The position numbers and the translations under genes are program-made. Below the pieces are notes generated by a model. That model saw only the letters and a list, made by a program, of their open reading frames with translations. It did not search any database and was not told the origin of the DNA. Positions 27,921 to 36,694 of a stretch of DNA of 64,000 nucleotides are shown here, one piece after another (position 1 is the first letter of the stretch; each line of letters begins with the position of its first letter). Source of the DNA: Actinoplanes sandaracinus (GTDB taxonomy: Bacteria; Actinomycetota; Actinomycetes; Mycobacteriales; Micromonosporaceae); the NCBI RefSeq assembly GCF_030009775.1, contig NZ_JASCTH010000012.1:1-64000 (forward strand), given 5' to 3'.

Positions 27921-29515
27921 TGTCCGGCACCGACGGCACTCCACGACCCGACCCCGCACCGTCCCAGTCCGCACCGCCTCAGCCCGCACCGCCTCAGCCG
28001 GCACCGCCTCGGTCCGCACCGCCTCAGCCCGCACGGGCCGATGTGTTGCGAGCGGCGGAGAACGGGACGATGCCCGTCACCGCGACGCACGGCACCGGCA
28101 CTCCCCCCGCGGACGCGCTCCGAGCCGCCGGGAACAGCACCACCCCACAGGGCTTCACCGCGCAGGGCATCACCACGCACGGCATCACCACGCACGGCAT
28201 CACCACGCACGGCGAGCCTGCGTTCGACGGGCACCACCCACCGAGCGCGGATCTGGTGTCCGATTGTGTTCACTGCGGGTTCTGCCTGACGACGTGCCCC
28301 ACCTACGTGCTGTGGGGCGAGGAGATGGACTCGCCACGCGGCCGGATCCACCTGATCGGCCAGGGCCTCTCCGGTGAGCCGCTCAGCGACTCGATGGTCA
28401 CCCACTTCGACCGCTGCCTCGGATGCATGGCGTGCGTGACCGCCTGCCCGTCCGGGGTCCGCTACGACCGGCTCATCGAGGACACCCGCGCCCAGGTGGA
28501 ACGCCGCCACTCCCGCGGCGCCCGGGACCGGGCCCTGCGAGCGGCGATCTTCGCGCTCTTCCCGTACCCGCGCCGGCTGCGGCTGCTGCGGGGACCGCTG
28601 CGGGCGTACCGGATGTCCGGTCTGCAGAAGCTCGCCGCACGCACCGGACTGCTGCGACGTCTCGCGCCGACCTTGGCCACCCTGGAATCGCTGGCGCCGC
28701 GGCTGCGCGGCGTGCCGCGCCCGCCGGCCCGCGTGCCGGCCCGCGGCGCCCGCCGCGCACTGGTGGGCATGCTGACCGGTTGTGTTCAGTCGGCGTTCTT
28801 CCCGGACGTCAATTCCGCGACGGTACGGGTCCTCGCCGCCGAAGGCTGTGAGGTGCTGATCCCGCCCGAGCAGGGCTGCTGCGGCGCGCTGAGCGTGCAC
28901 AACGGGCGCCGGGCCGAGGCGCAGCGGTTCGCCCGGCGCCTGATCGAGGTGTTCGAGCGGACCGGCATGGACTATTTCGTGGTCAACGCGGCCGGATGCG
29001 GGTCGTCGCTGAAGGAGTACGACGAACTCCTCGCCGACGACCCGGCCTACGCGTCACGGGCCGCGGCCTTCACCGCCAAGGTCCGCGACCTGGCCGAACT
29101 TCTCGCCGAACTGGGCCCCGCCGCCCGCCGTCACCCGCTGCCGATGACGGTGGCCTACCACGACGCCTGCCATCTCGCGCACGCGCAGGGCATCCGCGAC
29201 CAGCCACGCGCCCTGCTGCGCGGCATCCCCGGCCTGGAACTGCGCCCGATCGCGGACCCGGAGATCTGCTGCGGGTCGGCCGGCGTCTGGAACGTCCTCA
29301 ACCCGGCCCCCGCCGCCGAACTGGGCGACCGCAAGGCCGACGCCGTCCTGGCCACCGGCGCCGAACTGCTGGTCACCGCGAACCCCGGCTGCCTCATGCA
29401 GGTCGCCGCCGCGGTCCGCCGCCGCGGCGCGACGATCGCCCTGGCCCACACCGCGCAGGTCCTGGACGCCTCGCTGCGCCACCTCGGCCCCGAAGCCCTC
29501 CTGGACAGCCGCTAG
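27920..29515 (+). CDS. glcF: Glycolate oxidase iron-sulfur subunit GlcF
   Basis: A 531-residue subunit, about 120 residues longer than E. coli GlcF. The extra is an N-terminal Pro/Thr/His-rich region (1-~110) built from two different 15-bp tandem repeats, a domain I cannot assign. The core has two 4Fe-4S sites (CVHCGFCLTTCP and CLGCMACVTACP) and two CCG domains (EQGCCGALSVHNG with NAAGCGSSLKEY; YHDACHLAHAQ with EICCGSAGVWN). It carries electrons from GlcD/E to the quinone pool. The stop codon is the end of the first copy of a 19-bp repeat. Confidence 0.9.
   Translation: MSGTDGTPRPDPAPSQSAPPQPAPPQPAPPRSAPPQPARADVLRAAENGTMPVTATHGTGTPPADALRAAGNSTTPQGFTAQGITTHGITTHGITTHGEPAFDGHHPPSADLVSDCVHCGFCLTTCPTYVLWGEEMDSPRGRIHLIGQGLSGEPLSDSMVTHFDRCLGCMACVTACPSGVRYDRLIEDTRAQVERRHSRGARDRALRAAIFALFPYPRRLRLLRGPLRAYRMSGLQKLAARTGLLRRLAPTLATLESLAPRLRGVPRPPARVPARGARRALVGMLTGCVQSAFFPDVNSATVRVLAAEGCEVLIPPEQGCCGALSVHNGRRAEAQRFARRLIEVFERTGMDYFVVNAAGCGSSLKEYDELLADDPAYASRAAAFTAKVRDLAELLAELGPAARRHPLPMTVAYHDACHLAHAQGIRDQPRALLRGIPGLELRPIADPEICCGSAGVWNVLNPAPAAELGDRKADAVLATGAELLVTANPGCLMQVAAAVRRRGATIALAHTAQVLDASLRHLGPEALLDSR
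27968..28036 (+). repeat. 15-bp in-frame repeat in glcF, about 4.5 copies
   Basis: Units of cccgcaccgcctcag, encoding repeated P-A-P-P-Q. Confidence 0.85.
28151..28210 (+). repeat. 15-bp in-frame repeat in glcF, four copies
   Basis: ggcatcaccacgcac units, the last three identical, encoding G-I-T-T-H. Confidence 0.9.
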
Positions 29516-29542
29516 CCTCCCGGACGGCCGCCAGCCTCCTAG
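29497..29542. repeat. 19-bp tandem repeat over the glcF stop
   Basis: cctcctggacagccgctag, then a second copy with three changes and an 8-nt start of a third. The first copy ends with the TAG stop. Confidence 0.8.
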
Positions 29543-29616
29543 CCGTGGGCCGGAACGCGGGGAGGCCGGCCTTCTCGCAGTCCGGTCCCCCCGCGCTCTC
29601 CCGGCCGGTAGCCGCC

Positions 29617-29655
29617 GAGTGCGGTCGCGGCGCCCCCGCGCCCTCGACCGCACTC
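29617..29655. terminator. Hairpin terminator of glcDEF
   Basis: An outer stem GAGTGCGGTCG/CGACCGCACTC (11 bp) continues into GGCGC/GCGCC with a 4-nt loop. Confidence 0.7.
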
Positions 29656-29735
29656 CCCACCGCGACCGCCCGCCCGCGCGGCGTCCATCCCGTCGCGCCG
29701 CACGCCTGGTTTCGCACCTCATAGATGTGCGTTAA

Positions 29736-29749
29736 TGGGAGCGCTCCCA
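29736..29749. promoter_or_regulatory. CebR-type operator
   Basis: A perfect 14-bp palindrome TGGGAGCGCTCCCA, the known operator of the LacI-family cellobiose repressor CebR, 50 nt upstream of the CBM2-esterase start. Confidence 0.8.
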
Positions 29750-29799
29750 GGGTGCGCCGTTCCCGCACCCCCGTCAAGCACCTCCCGAAAGGCATCCCC

Positions 29800-30864
29800 A
29801 TGCAGAGACGGAAGTGGGCCGCCCTCGGCCTCGCCACAACCCTCCTCTCCGCCACCGGGCTCGCGCTCGCCACCAGCGCGAACGCCGCCGCCGGCTGCTC
29901 GGTGAAATACACCGTCAGCAATCAGTGGCCCGGCGGTTTCGGCGCGAGCGTCGACGTCACCAATCTCGGCGATCCGACCACGCAGTGGTCACTGGTGTTC
30001 ACGTTCCCGGCCGGCCAGACGATCACCCAGCTCTGGAGCGGCACGGTCAGCCAGGCCGGATCGACGGTCACCGTCCGCAACGCCGGCTGGAACGGCGCGA
30101 TGGCCACCAACGGCACGGCCTCGTTCGGCTTCAACGGCTCGTGGACCGGCAGCAACCCGGTGCCGGCCGCGTTCACCCTCAACGGCGTGACCTGCACCGG
30201 CGGTGTCGTCCCGGCCCCGAGCGGCAGCGGCGGCCCCAGCCCGTCGTCCAGCGCGGGCGCGGCAACCAAGATCATGGCGCTGGGCGACTCGATCACGGGC
30301 TCGCCGGGCTGCTGGCGTGCCCTGCTGTGGCGGCAGCTCCCCGCGGCGGAGGTCGACTTCGTCGGCACCCTGCCCGGCGACGGCTGCGGCTTCCCCTACG
30401 ACAGCCAGAACGAGGGTCACGGCGGCTTCCTGGTCACCAACGTCGCCGGCCAGAACCAGTTGCCCGGCTGGCTGTCCGCGAGCGACCCGGACGTGGTGAT
30501 GATGCATTTCGGCACGAACGACGCGTGGAGCAACCTGCCGACGACCACGATCCTGAACGCCTACACCACGCTGGTCGGCCAGATGCGCGCCGCCAATCCC
30601 AGAATGAAGATCATCGTCGCGCAGATCATCCCGCTGAACCCGCCCACCTGCACCGACTGCGGCCGGCGCGTGGTCAACCTGAACGCCGCCATCCCCGCCT
30701 GGGCGGCATCCCTGAGCACGGCCGCCTCTGAGATCACCGTGGTCGACCAGTGGACCGGCTTCAACACGGCCACCGACACCTACGACGGCGTCCACCCCAA
30801 CGACGCCGGCAACGTCAAGATCGCCGCCCGCTGGCTTCCCGCCGTTCGGGCCGCGATCTCCTGA
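29800..30864 (+). CDS. Secreted CBM2 - SGNH/GDSL carbohydrate esterase
   Basis: A 354-residue secreted protein. Signal peptide 1-~30 (ending SANAAA), cellulose-binding CBM2 about 33-130 (CSVKYTVSNQWPGGFGASV ... NGVTC), Ser/Gly/Pro linker, and an SGNH domain from about 158. Catalytic Ser164 (MALGDSITGSPG), Asn in HFGTNDAW and Asp329/His332 in DGVHPNDAG resemble family CE3 acetylxylan esterases. It would deacetylate hemicellulose at the cellulose surface. ATG 29800 follows AAAGG. Control by CebR is indicated by the operator at 29736-29749. Confidence 0.85.
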   Translation: MQRRKWAALGLATTLLSATGLALATSANAAAGCSVKYTVSNQWPGGFGASVDVTNLGDPTTQWSLVFTFPAGQTITQLWSGTVSQAGSTVTVRNAGWNGAMATNGTASFGFNGSWTGSNPVPAAFTLNGVTCTGGVVPAPSGSGGPSPSSSAGAATKIMALGDSITGSPGCWRALLWRQLPAAEVDFVGTLPGDGCGFPYDSQNEGHGGFLVTNVAGQNQLPGWLSASDPDVVMMHFGTNDAWSNLPTTTILNAYTTLVGQMRAANPRMKIIVAQIIPLNPPTCTDCGRRVVNLNAAIPAWAASLSTAASEITVVDQWTGFNTATDTYDGVHPNDAGNVKIAARWLPAVRAAIS

Positions 30865-30873
30865 GCACTCACC

Positions 30874-30899
30874 GCCCGCCCCGCCCTCACGGGGCGGGC
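30874..30899. terminator. Hairpin terminator after esterase gene
   Basis: GCCCGCCCCG / CGGGGCGGGC, 10 bp, with a 6-nt loop, 9 nt after the stop. Confidence 0.7.
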
Positions 30900-31014
30900 C
30901 CCCACGCGTCGAGCACCGCTCACCGGAAACGTCGGGACAGTCCCTGTGAGCGGCTGGCGGGTGACGGGTTCGGCGGGCACACTCCGGCTGGAGTGGGCCC
31001 GGTAGCGTCGTGCC

Positions 31015-32016
31015 GTGACGGAGAACGCGCGGGTCGCAGTCGTCGGCGTCGGGAACAACACGTCGGCGCTGGTGCAGGGAATCAACTTCTACCGCCGCAC
31101 CGGCAGCCTGGTGGGGATCCACCGACCGCAGCTGGCCGGGCTCAGTGTCGGTGACATCGATGTCGTGGCGGCCTTCGCCCTCTCCGACGGCAAGGTCGGC
31201 AAGGATCTCCACGAGGCGATATTCGCCCCGCCCAACAACTTCCCCCGCCTCGACGCTCACCGCCCCGAATCTCGCCGCCCCGGCTCATCGGGAGGCGGCT
31301 CGCCCGGCGCAGAGGCGGGCCTTGCCCCGTCCGGCGTCGTCGTCCAGCGTGGTCTCGTGGATTCGGCCGGGATCCCGCGGATGGCGCACGCCATCGAAGG
31401 CGCCGAGGTGCTGCTCTACTCGGCGCCGAGCGGCCGGCCGGAGACCGCCCGGGCCTATGCGGAGGCCGCCCTGATCGCGGGCGCGGCGTTCATCAACACC
31501 ACGTCGGACTCGGTCGCCCGCGAGCCCTCGCTGCTCAGGCGCTTCGAGGAAGCCGGCCTGCCGCTGATCGGCGACGATCTGACCAGCCAGTTCGGCACGT
31601 CGGTCCTGCACAACACCCTGCTGCGACTGCTTGAGGAGCGAGGTCTCACCCTGATCAGCTCGTACCAGGTCAATCTCGGCGGCACCGAGGATTTCCGCAA
31701 CCTGGTCGAGACCCCGAACACCAAGCACCAGTCCAAGGTGAACGCGTTGGGCACCGACAAGGTGCAGATCGCGCCCCTCGGATATCTGCCCCACCTCAAG
31801 TCGCAGAAGATCGCCCACCTCAACATCGAGGCGCAGGGCTGGGGTGAGACGGAGGTGAGCCTGGACGTACGGCTGAAGGTCCACGACCCGAGCGGCGGCG
31901 CCGGGGTCAACATCGACCTGATCCGTCTGGCGGCCACCGCCCTGCGCGACGGACGCGGCGGATATCCGGCCGAGGCCGCGGTCCACTTGAAGTCGCCGCC
32001 GGGAACCGCCGTCTGA
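31015..32016 (+). CDS. Inositol-1-phosphate-synthase-like protein
   Basis: A 333-residue paralog of actinobacterial Ino1. NAD-binding loop VAVVGVGNNTSALVQG (8-23), INTTSDSVAR, GDDLTSQFGTSVLHNTLLRL (about 186-205), QVNLGGTEDFRNL, and the C-terminal GAGVNIDLIRLA. The usual Ino1 signature after the LGG motif is shortened (NTKHQSKVNALGTDK); a Lys equivalent to the catalytic SK lysine seems to remain. A 25-residue Arg/Ser/Gly/Pro insertion sits near residue 85. It could convert a different hexose phosphate or act with its neighbour genes. GTG 31015 start. Confidence 0.7.
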   Translation: MTENARVAVVGVGNNTSALVQGINFYRRTGSLVGIHRPQLAGLSVGDIDVVAAFALSDGKVGKDLHEAIFAPPNNFPRLDAHRPESRRPGSSGGGSPGAEAGLAPSGVVVQRGLVDSAGIPRMAHAIEGAEVLLYSAPSGRPETARAYAEAALIAGAAFINTTSDSVAREPSLLRRFEEAGLPLIGDDLTSQFGTSVLHNTLLRLLEERGLTLISSYQVNLGGTEDFRNLVETPNTKHQSKVNALGTDKVQIAPLGYLPHLKSQKIAHLNIEAQGWGETEVSLDVRLKVHDPSGGAGVNIDLIRLAATALRDGRGGYPAEAAVHLKSPPGTAV

Positions 32017-32033
32017 GGCCCTAGGCTGACCGG

Positions 32034-32465
32034 ATGGCCGAGGCGAAGACGACGCGCAATGACGAGAGCGTGGCCGCGTTCCTGGCGGCGGTGCCCGATC
32101 CGAAACGCCGGGCGGACGCCGAGGCGGCCTGCACGCTGATGGCCGAGGTGACCGGGGCGCCGCCGGTGATGTGGGGCAGCTCGATCATCGGGTTCGGCGC
32201 CTACCACTACCGATATGCGACCGGCCGTGAGGGCGACTGGCCGGCCGTCGGCCTGTCACCGCGGAAGCAGGCGCTGACCCTCTACGTCTCGGCCGGCTTC
32301 GACGGCTACCAGGACCTGCTCGCCCGCCTCGGCCCGCACAGCACCGGCAAGTCGTGCCTCTATCTGAAGCGACTCGCCGACATCGACCAGGTTGTGTTGA
32401 AAGACCTGGTGGGGAAGGCTTTTCAGCATCTCGACGGTCGTACGGTCATCTCCGAACACCAATAG
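32034..32465 (+). CDS. DUF1801 domain protein
   Basis: A 143-residue protein with the YdhG-like DUF1801 fold: a helix-rich N-terminus (NDESVAAFLAAVPDPKRRAD), MWGSSIIGFGAYHYRYATGR, and LYVSAGFDGYQDLLARLGPHSTGKSCLYLKRL-type strands ending in the conserved LKRLADID. The family is small, cytoplasmic and of unknown function. The start is 17 nt after the previous stop. Confidence 0.8.
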   Translation: MAEAKTTRNDESVAAFLAAVPDPKRRADAEAACTLMAEVTGAPPVMWGSSIIGFGAYHYRYATGREGDWPAVGLSPRKQALTLYVSAGFDGYQDLLARLGPHSTGKSCLYLKRLADIDQVVLKDLVGKAFQHLDGRTVISEHQ

Positions 32466-32491
32466 GTCGAATCGGACGGCATAATCACCCG

Positions 32492-32785
32492 GTGGACATC
32501 TGGGAATACGCGCGGCTCGAATACCGCGCCGCGGGCACGCTGGGCGCCGACCGTTTCATGGACTGGACCGCCACGTTTCATCATCCCGGCGGTGTGTTGC
32601 GCTGGGGCACCGACGAGCGCTTCGACGACCTTCGGCACCTGAACCGGGCGGGCGCGGCCGGCTGGCAGGCGTACGCCCGGGCGGTGATCCACGTGAAGGA
32701 CGAGCCGCACCGGCTGAGCAGCGTCACCTATTCGATGCGGCGGCCGATCCCGGCCGACCTCCCTCCGGCGGACCCCGATGCCTAG
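32492..32785 (+). CDS. Small hypothetical protein upstream of smpB
   Basis: A 97-residue soluble protein starting at GTG 32492 (VDIWEYARLEYR). An aromatic-rich first half (DWTATFHHPGGVLRWGTDE) is followed by an Arg-rich end (SVTYSMRRPIPADLPP). The pattern of a DIWEYxxLEYR strand plus a short beta sheet recalls small DUF4177-like proteins (inference). It overlaps the smpB start by 8 nt, so it is translationally coupled. Confidence 0.55.
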   Translation: MDIWEYARLEYRAAGTLGADRFMDWTATFHHPGGVLRWGTDERFDDLRHLNRAGAAGWQAYARAVIHVKDEPHRLSSVTYSMRRPIPADLPPADPDA

Positions 32786-33257
32786 AGAGACCGGCGTCAA
32801 GCTGATCGCGTCGAACAAGAAGGCGCGGCATGACTACGCCATCCTGAAGACCTACGAGGCGGGCCTGGTGCTGGCCGGTACCGAGGTGAAGTCGCTGCGC
32901 CTGGGCCGGGCGTCGCTGGTCGACACGTTCGCGCAAGAGCACGAGGGCGAGCTCATGCTCTACGGCCTGCACATCGCCGAGTACGGCTTCGGCTCGTGGA
33001 CCAACCACACCCCGCGGCGCACCCGCAAGCTGCTGCTGCACAAGGTCGAGATCGTCAAGATCCTCAACCAGCTGCGGGACGGGTCGGGGCTCACCCTGGT
33101 GCCGTTGTCGCTCTACTTCAAGGACGGCTGGGCGAAGATCGAGCTGGGTCTGGCGCGCGGCCTCAAGTCGTACGACAAAAGGCAGGTCATGGCCGAGCGG
33201 GACGCCAAGAAGGAGATCGCGAAGGAGTTCGGCCGGCGCCTGAAAGGCCGCCGGTAG
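32778..33257 (+). CDS. smpB: SsrA-binding protein SmpB
   Basis: A 159-residue SmpB that brings tmRNA to stalled ribosomes. Family core: LIASNKKARHDYAILKTYEAG, GTEVKSLRLGRASLVD, SWTNHTPRRTRKLLLHK, LTLVPLSLYFKDGWAK and YDKRQVMAERDAKKEI. The C-terminal basic tail (FGRRLKGRR) is intact. ATG 32778 overlaps the preceding gene. The usual actinobacterial ftsEX neighbours and the ssrA gene are absent here. Confidence 0.95.
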   Translation: MPRETGVKLIASNKKARHDYAILKTYEAGLVLAGTEVKSLRLGRASLVDTFAQEHEGELMLYGLHIAEYGFGSWTNHTPRRTRKLLLHKVEIVKILNQLRDGSGLTLVPLSLYFKDGWAKIELGLARGLKSYDKRQVMAERDAKKEIAKEFGRRLKGRR

Positions 33258-33266
33258 GATCTGCGG

Positions 33267-34322
33267 GTGGTTGATCCCAACAGCACCCAGCATCTCGGCC
33301 GGACCGAGTTCGGGCTGGACACCTTCGGCGACGTCACGGTCGGCGAGGACGGCAAGCGCCGTCCGTACGCCCAGGTCATCCGGGACGTCGTCGAGCAGGG
33401 TGTGCTCGCCGACCGGCTCGGCCTGGACTTCTTCGGCGTCGGCGAGCATCACCGCGACGACTACGCGATCTCCTCACCGGAGATCGTCCTCGCGGCGATC
33501 GCCGCGAGGACCGAGCGGATCAAGCTGGGCACGGCGGTCACGGTCCTGAGTTCCGATGATCCGGTACGGGTGTTCGAGCGTTTCGCCACGCTGGACGCCG
33601 TCTCGCGCGGCCGGGCCGAGATCATGCTGGGCCGGGGCTCGTTCACCGAGTCGTTCCCGCTGTTCGGCTACGACCTGGCCGACTACGAGCGGTTGTTCGC
33701 CGAGAAGCTGGACCTGATGGCCGAGCTGCTCACCGAGGAGCCGGTGACGTGGGAGGGTTCGATCCGCCCCGCCCTGCGCGGTCAGCAGGTCTATCCCAAG
33801 ACCGAGTCCGGTGGCATCCGCACGTGGATCGGTGTCGGCGGCAGCCCCGAGTCGGTGGTCCGCGCCGCCCAGTACGGCCTCCCGCTCGTCCTGGCGATCA
33901 TCGGCGGCGCCCCCGAACGGTTCGCCCCGTACACCGATCTGTTCCGCCGGGCCCTGAAGGAGCTGGACCAGGAGCCGCAGCCGATCGCCGTGCACTGCCC
34001 CGGTTTCGTGGCCGCCACCGATGCCGAGGCGGTCGACGCGTTGTGGCCGCACGCCCGCCGTAACATCGACCGCATCGGCCGCGAACGCGGCTGGCCGCCG
34101 ATCACCCGGGACCGCTTCGAGGCCGACGTCACCGACGGCGCCTGGCACGTCGGCTCCCCGGAGACGGTGGCCCAGAAGATCGCGAACACGGTCCGCACGC
34201 TGGGCATCGATCGCTTCGACCTGAAGTACTCGCACGGCACGCTGCCCCACGACCGCCTGACGACGTGCATCCGGTTGTACGCCGAGCAGGTCGTCCCCCG
34301 GGTCCGCGAGCTGCTCGCGTGA
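33267..34322 (+). CDS. LLM-class flavin-dependent oxidoreductase
   Basis: A 351-residue luciferase-like TIM-barrel oxidoreductase. It has GLDFFGVGEHHRDDYAIS, LAAIAARTERIKLGTAVTVL, VSRGRAEIMLGRGSFTE, TWIGVGGSPESVVRAAQYGLPL and the C-terminal FDLKYSHGTLPHDR. The cofactor is FMN or F420; residues do not decide between them. GTG 33267 start, 9 nt after smpB. Substrate unknown. Confidence 0.85.
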   Translation: MVDPNSTQHLGRTEFGLDTFGDVTVGEDGKRRPYAQVIRDVVEQGVLADRLGLDFFGVGEHHRDDYAISSPEIVLAAIAARTERIKLGTAVTVLSSDDPVRVFERFATLDAVSRGRAEIMLGRGSFTESFPLFGYDLADYERLFAEKLDLMAELLTEEPVTWEGSIRPALRGQQVYPKTESGGIRTWIGVGGSPESVVRAAQYGLPLVLAIIGGAPERFAPYTDLFRRALKELDQEPQPIAVHCPGFVAATDAEAVDALWPHARRNIDRIGRERGWPPITRDRFEADVTDGAWHVGSPETVAQKIANTVRTLGIDRFDLKYSHGTLPHDRLTTCIRLYAEQVVPRVRELLA

Positions 34323-34323
34323 C

Positions 34324-34370
34324 GCGCCGTTACCGACGGGGCCGTTACCGACGAGGGGCCGCTACCGACG
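34324..34370. repeat. 15-17-bp imperfect tandem repeat after stop codon
   Basis: Three copies around ccgttaccgacg (starts 34327, 34342 and 34359), beginning 2 nt after the TGA. Confidence 0.75.
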
Positions 34371-34384
34371 AGGGGCAAGAGAAA

Positions 34385-34412
34385 TGGCGGATGAGATAGA
34401 AGCTCTCTCCGC
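34385..34412. terminator. Hairpin upstream of the rifamycin-associated element
   Basis: GGCGGA-t-GAGA pairs with TCTC-TCCGCC (10 bp with one bulged T, 7-nt loop). It could terminate the preceding operon or take part in control of helR. Confidence 0.5.
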
Positions 34413-34434
34413 CACCTCTAACTTATAACACAGA

Positions 34435-34455
34435 GGGGGCCTTGCGGCAAGACCC
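34435..34455. promoter_or_regulatory. Rifamycin-associated element (RAE)
   Basis: GGGGCCTTGC-G-GCAAGACCCC: a 21-nt dyad with one mismatch, very close to the published RAE palindrome (from memory) found upstream of rifamycin-inducible resistance genes of actinobacteria. A TATAAC at 34423-34428 just before it could be the -10. It lies 55 nt upstream of helR. Confidence 0.75.
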
Positions 34456-34510
34456 CATCTCTGGCGCAGAATCGCTTTCCTGAGCTTCAGAACCGCGGAA
34501 CGGGGATGCC

Positions 34511-36691
34511 TTGAATCTGCCCACCACCAGTGCTTTCCATCTGCCCGAGCGGCTCGCCGCCAAGGCGGACCCGGCGTTGATCGCCGCGGACGAGAAGCAC
34601 TTCGCCGCGACCGCGGAGAGCCTCGCCCGGTCGATCGCCGAGCTGTCCGAGCGGCTCGACGCCGAACGCCGGGCGCCGGCCGGCAAGGGACGCCAGGCGG
34701 TGGACCGGGACGACGCCATCCACCGGCTGTCCGGCCGGCTGCGCACTCTGCGCCGGTTCAGCCTGGACCTGTGCCTGGGCCGCATGGTGTTCGCGGACAA
34801 CCCGGACGAGCCGGTGTATGTCGGCCGGCTCGGTCTCACCGACGGCGGCGGCGATGGCAGTGGCGGTGGCAGTCGCGGCGGCGGCCGCCTGCTGGTCGAC
34901 TGGCGGTCACCGGCCGCCGAGCCGTTCTTCGCCGCCACCCACGCCAACCCGGACGGCCTGATCAGCCGCCGCCGGTACCGCTGGGCCGACGGCCGGATCA
35001 TCGACTACTGGGACGAGGTGTTCACCCCGGACGGTCTGGAGGGGCACGCGGCGCTCGACGACCAGTCGGCGTTCATCGCGAGCCTCGGCAGCAGCCGGTC
35101 GCCCCGGATGCGCGACGTGCTCGGCACCATCCAGGCCGACCAGGACGCCATCATCCGGGCCGGGTCCCGGGGCGTCCTGGTGGTGGACGGCGGGCCGGGC
35201 ACCGGCAAGACGGTGGTGGCCCTGCACCGGACGGCGTACCTGCTCTACTCCGATCCGCGGCTGGGCCGGCGGCAGGGAGGGGTGCTGTTCGTCGGGCCGC
35301 ACGAGCCCTATCTGGCGTACGTCGCGGACGTGCTACCCAGCCTCGGCGAGGACGACGTGCAGACCTGCACGGTGCGCGACCTCGTCCCGGAGGGGGCCGT
35401 GGCGGTGGCCGAGACGGACCCCGAGGTGGCCCGGCTGAAGTCGTCGGCGCGGCTGGTGCGGGCGATGGAGGCGGCGGTCCAGTTCTACGAGGAGCCGCCC
35501 ACGAAGGGCATGACGATCAACACCGAGGCGACACAGGTACGCCTGACCGCCCAGGACTGGGCCGCGGCCTTCGACGCGCCGGACCCGGGCACCCCGCACA
35601 ACGAGGCGCGCGAGACGATCTGGGAGGAACTGCTCGCCATGCTCGCGGAGAGGTCGCGAGCGAGCGAGGAGGAGCTGGCGCGTAACCGGGAGCTGCGAGC
35701 CGCCCTGCACCGGTCCTGGCCGCTGCTGGAGGCCGCCGACCTGGTCGCCGATCTCTGGTCGGTCCCCGCGTACCTGCGTAAGTGTGCCCCCTGGCTGAGC
35801 GTGGACGAGATCCGCAAGCTCCAGCGCCCGGATCCGCGAGCGTGGACGGTGTCGGATCTGCCGCTGCTGGACGCGGTCCGGCAGCGGCTCGGGGACTCGT
35901 CGTCGTCGCAGCGGCAGCGCCGGGCGAAGGCCGCCGTCGCCGCCGGACGGGTGGAGATGGACCGGGTCGTCGACGACCTGATCGCCGCGAGCGACTACGA
36001 CGACGGCGAAGGTCTGATGACGATGCTGCGGCAGCAGGATCTGCGCGACGTGCTGGCTGAGGGGACCGCGCGGCCGGAGGTCGACCCGGACCTGCTGGCC
36101 GGGCCGTTCGCGCATGTGGTCGTGGACGAGGCGCAGGAACTGACCGACGCGGAGTGGCAGATGCTGCTGCTGCGCTGCCCGTCGCGCAGTTTCACCGTGG
36201 TCGGGGATCGCGCGCAGGCACGGCACGGGTTCACCGAGTCGTGGCGGGAACGCCTGGAACGGGTCGGCCTGGGCCGGGCCGGGGCGAGCGGGATCGACAT
36301 GGCTTCGCTGACGGTCAACTACCGTACGCCTGCGGAGGTCATGGCCGAGGCCGAGCCGGTGATCCGGGCCGCGCTGCCGGACGCCAACGTGCCGACCTCG
36401 ATCCGCAGCAGCGGCCTCCCGGTCCACCACGGTGCGGTCACGGAGCGGGACGCGATCCTGGAGTCGTGGCTGACCGAGCACGCCGAAGGCACCGCCTGCG
36501 TCATCGGGGACCCCACATTCAAGGGCACGTCACGGGTACGGTCGCTGACGCCCGAACTGGCCAAGGGCCTGGAGTTCGACCTGGTGGTGGTGGTCGACCC
36601 GGAGAGGTTCGGCACCGGGATCGAGGGCGCCGTCGACCGTTACGTGGCGATGACGCGCGCGACGAGCCGTTTGGTGATGCTCCAGAGTTGA
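34511..36691 (+). CDS. helR: HelR, HelD-family RNA polymerase recycling ATPase (rifamycin protection)
   Basis: A 726-residue superfamily-1 ATPase related to UvrD/HelD. N-terminal helical part (LIAADEKHFAATAESLARS ... AERRAP) inserts into the RNA polymerase channel in characterised HelD proteins. Walker A GGPGTGKT at about 227-234, Walker B VVDEAQELTDAEWQMLLL, VVGDRAQARHGF and VNYRTPAEVM follow, ending with YVAMTRATSRL. A rifamycin-associated element just upstream identifies it with the HelR branch, which removes rifamycins from polymerase. TTG 34511 start with a weak GGGG. Gly/Ser/Asp repeats (near 115-125) form a flexible loop. Confidence 0.8.
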   Translation: MNLPTTSAFHLPERLAAKADPALIAADEKHFAATAESLARSIAELSERLDAERRAPAGKGRQAVDRDDAIHRLSGRLRTLRRFSLDLCLGRMVFADNPDEPVYVGRLGLTDGGGDGSGGGSRGGGRLLVDWRSPAAEPFFAATHANPDGLISRRRYRWADGRIIDYWDEVFTPDGLEGHAALDDQSAFIASLGSSRSPRMRDVLGTIQADQDAIIRAGSRGVLVVDGGPGTGKTVVALHRTAYLLYSDPRLGRRQGGVLFVGPHEPYLAYVADVLPSLGEDDVQTCTVRDLVPEGAVAVAETDPEVARLKSSARLVRAMEAAVQFYEEPPTKGMTINTEATQVRLTAQDWAAAFDAPDPGTPHNEARETIWEELLAMLAERSRASEEELARNRELRAALHRSWPLLEAADLVADLWSVPAYLRKCAPWLSVDEIRKLQRPDPRAWTVSDLPLLDAVRQRLGDSSSSQRQRRAKAAVAAGRVEMDRVVDDLIAASDYDDGEGLMTMLRQQDLRDVLAEGTARPEVDPDLLAGPFAHVVVDEAQELTDAEWQMLLLRCPSRSFTVVGDRAQARHGFTESWRERLERVGLGRAGASGIDMASLTVNYRTPAEVMAEAEPVIRAALPDANVPTSIRSSGLPVHHGAVTERDAILESWLTEHAEGTACVIGDPTFKGTSRVRSLTPELAKGLEFDLVVVVDPERFGTGIEGAVDRYVAMTRATSRLVMLQS

Positions 36692-36694
36692 CCT

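Noticed and set aside
33258..34510. tmRNA gene (ssrA) downstream of smpB
   Set aside because: No tRNA-like ends or resume ORF; the region is a flavin oxidoreductase gene followed by the RAE.
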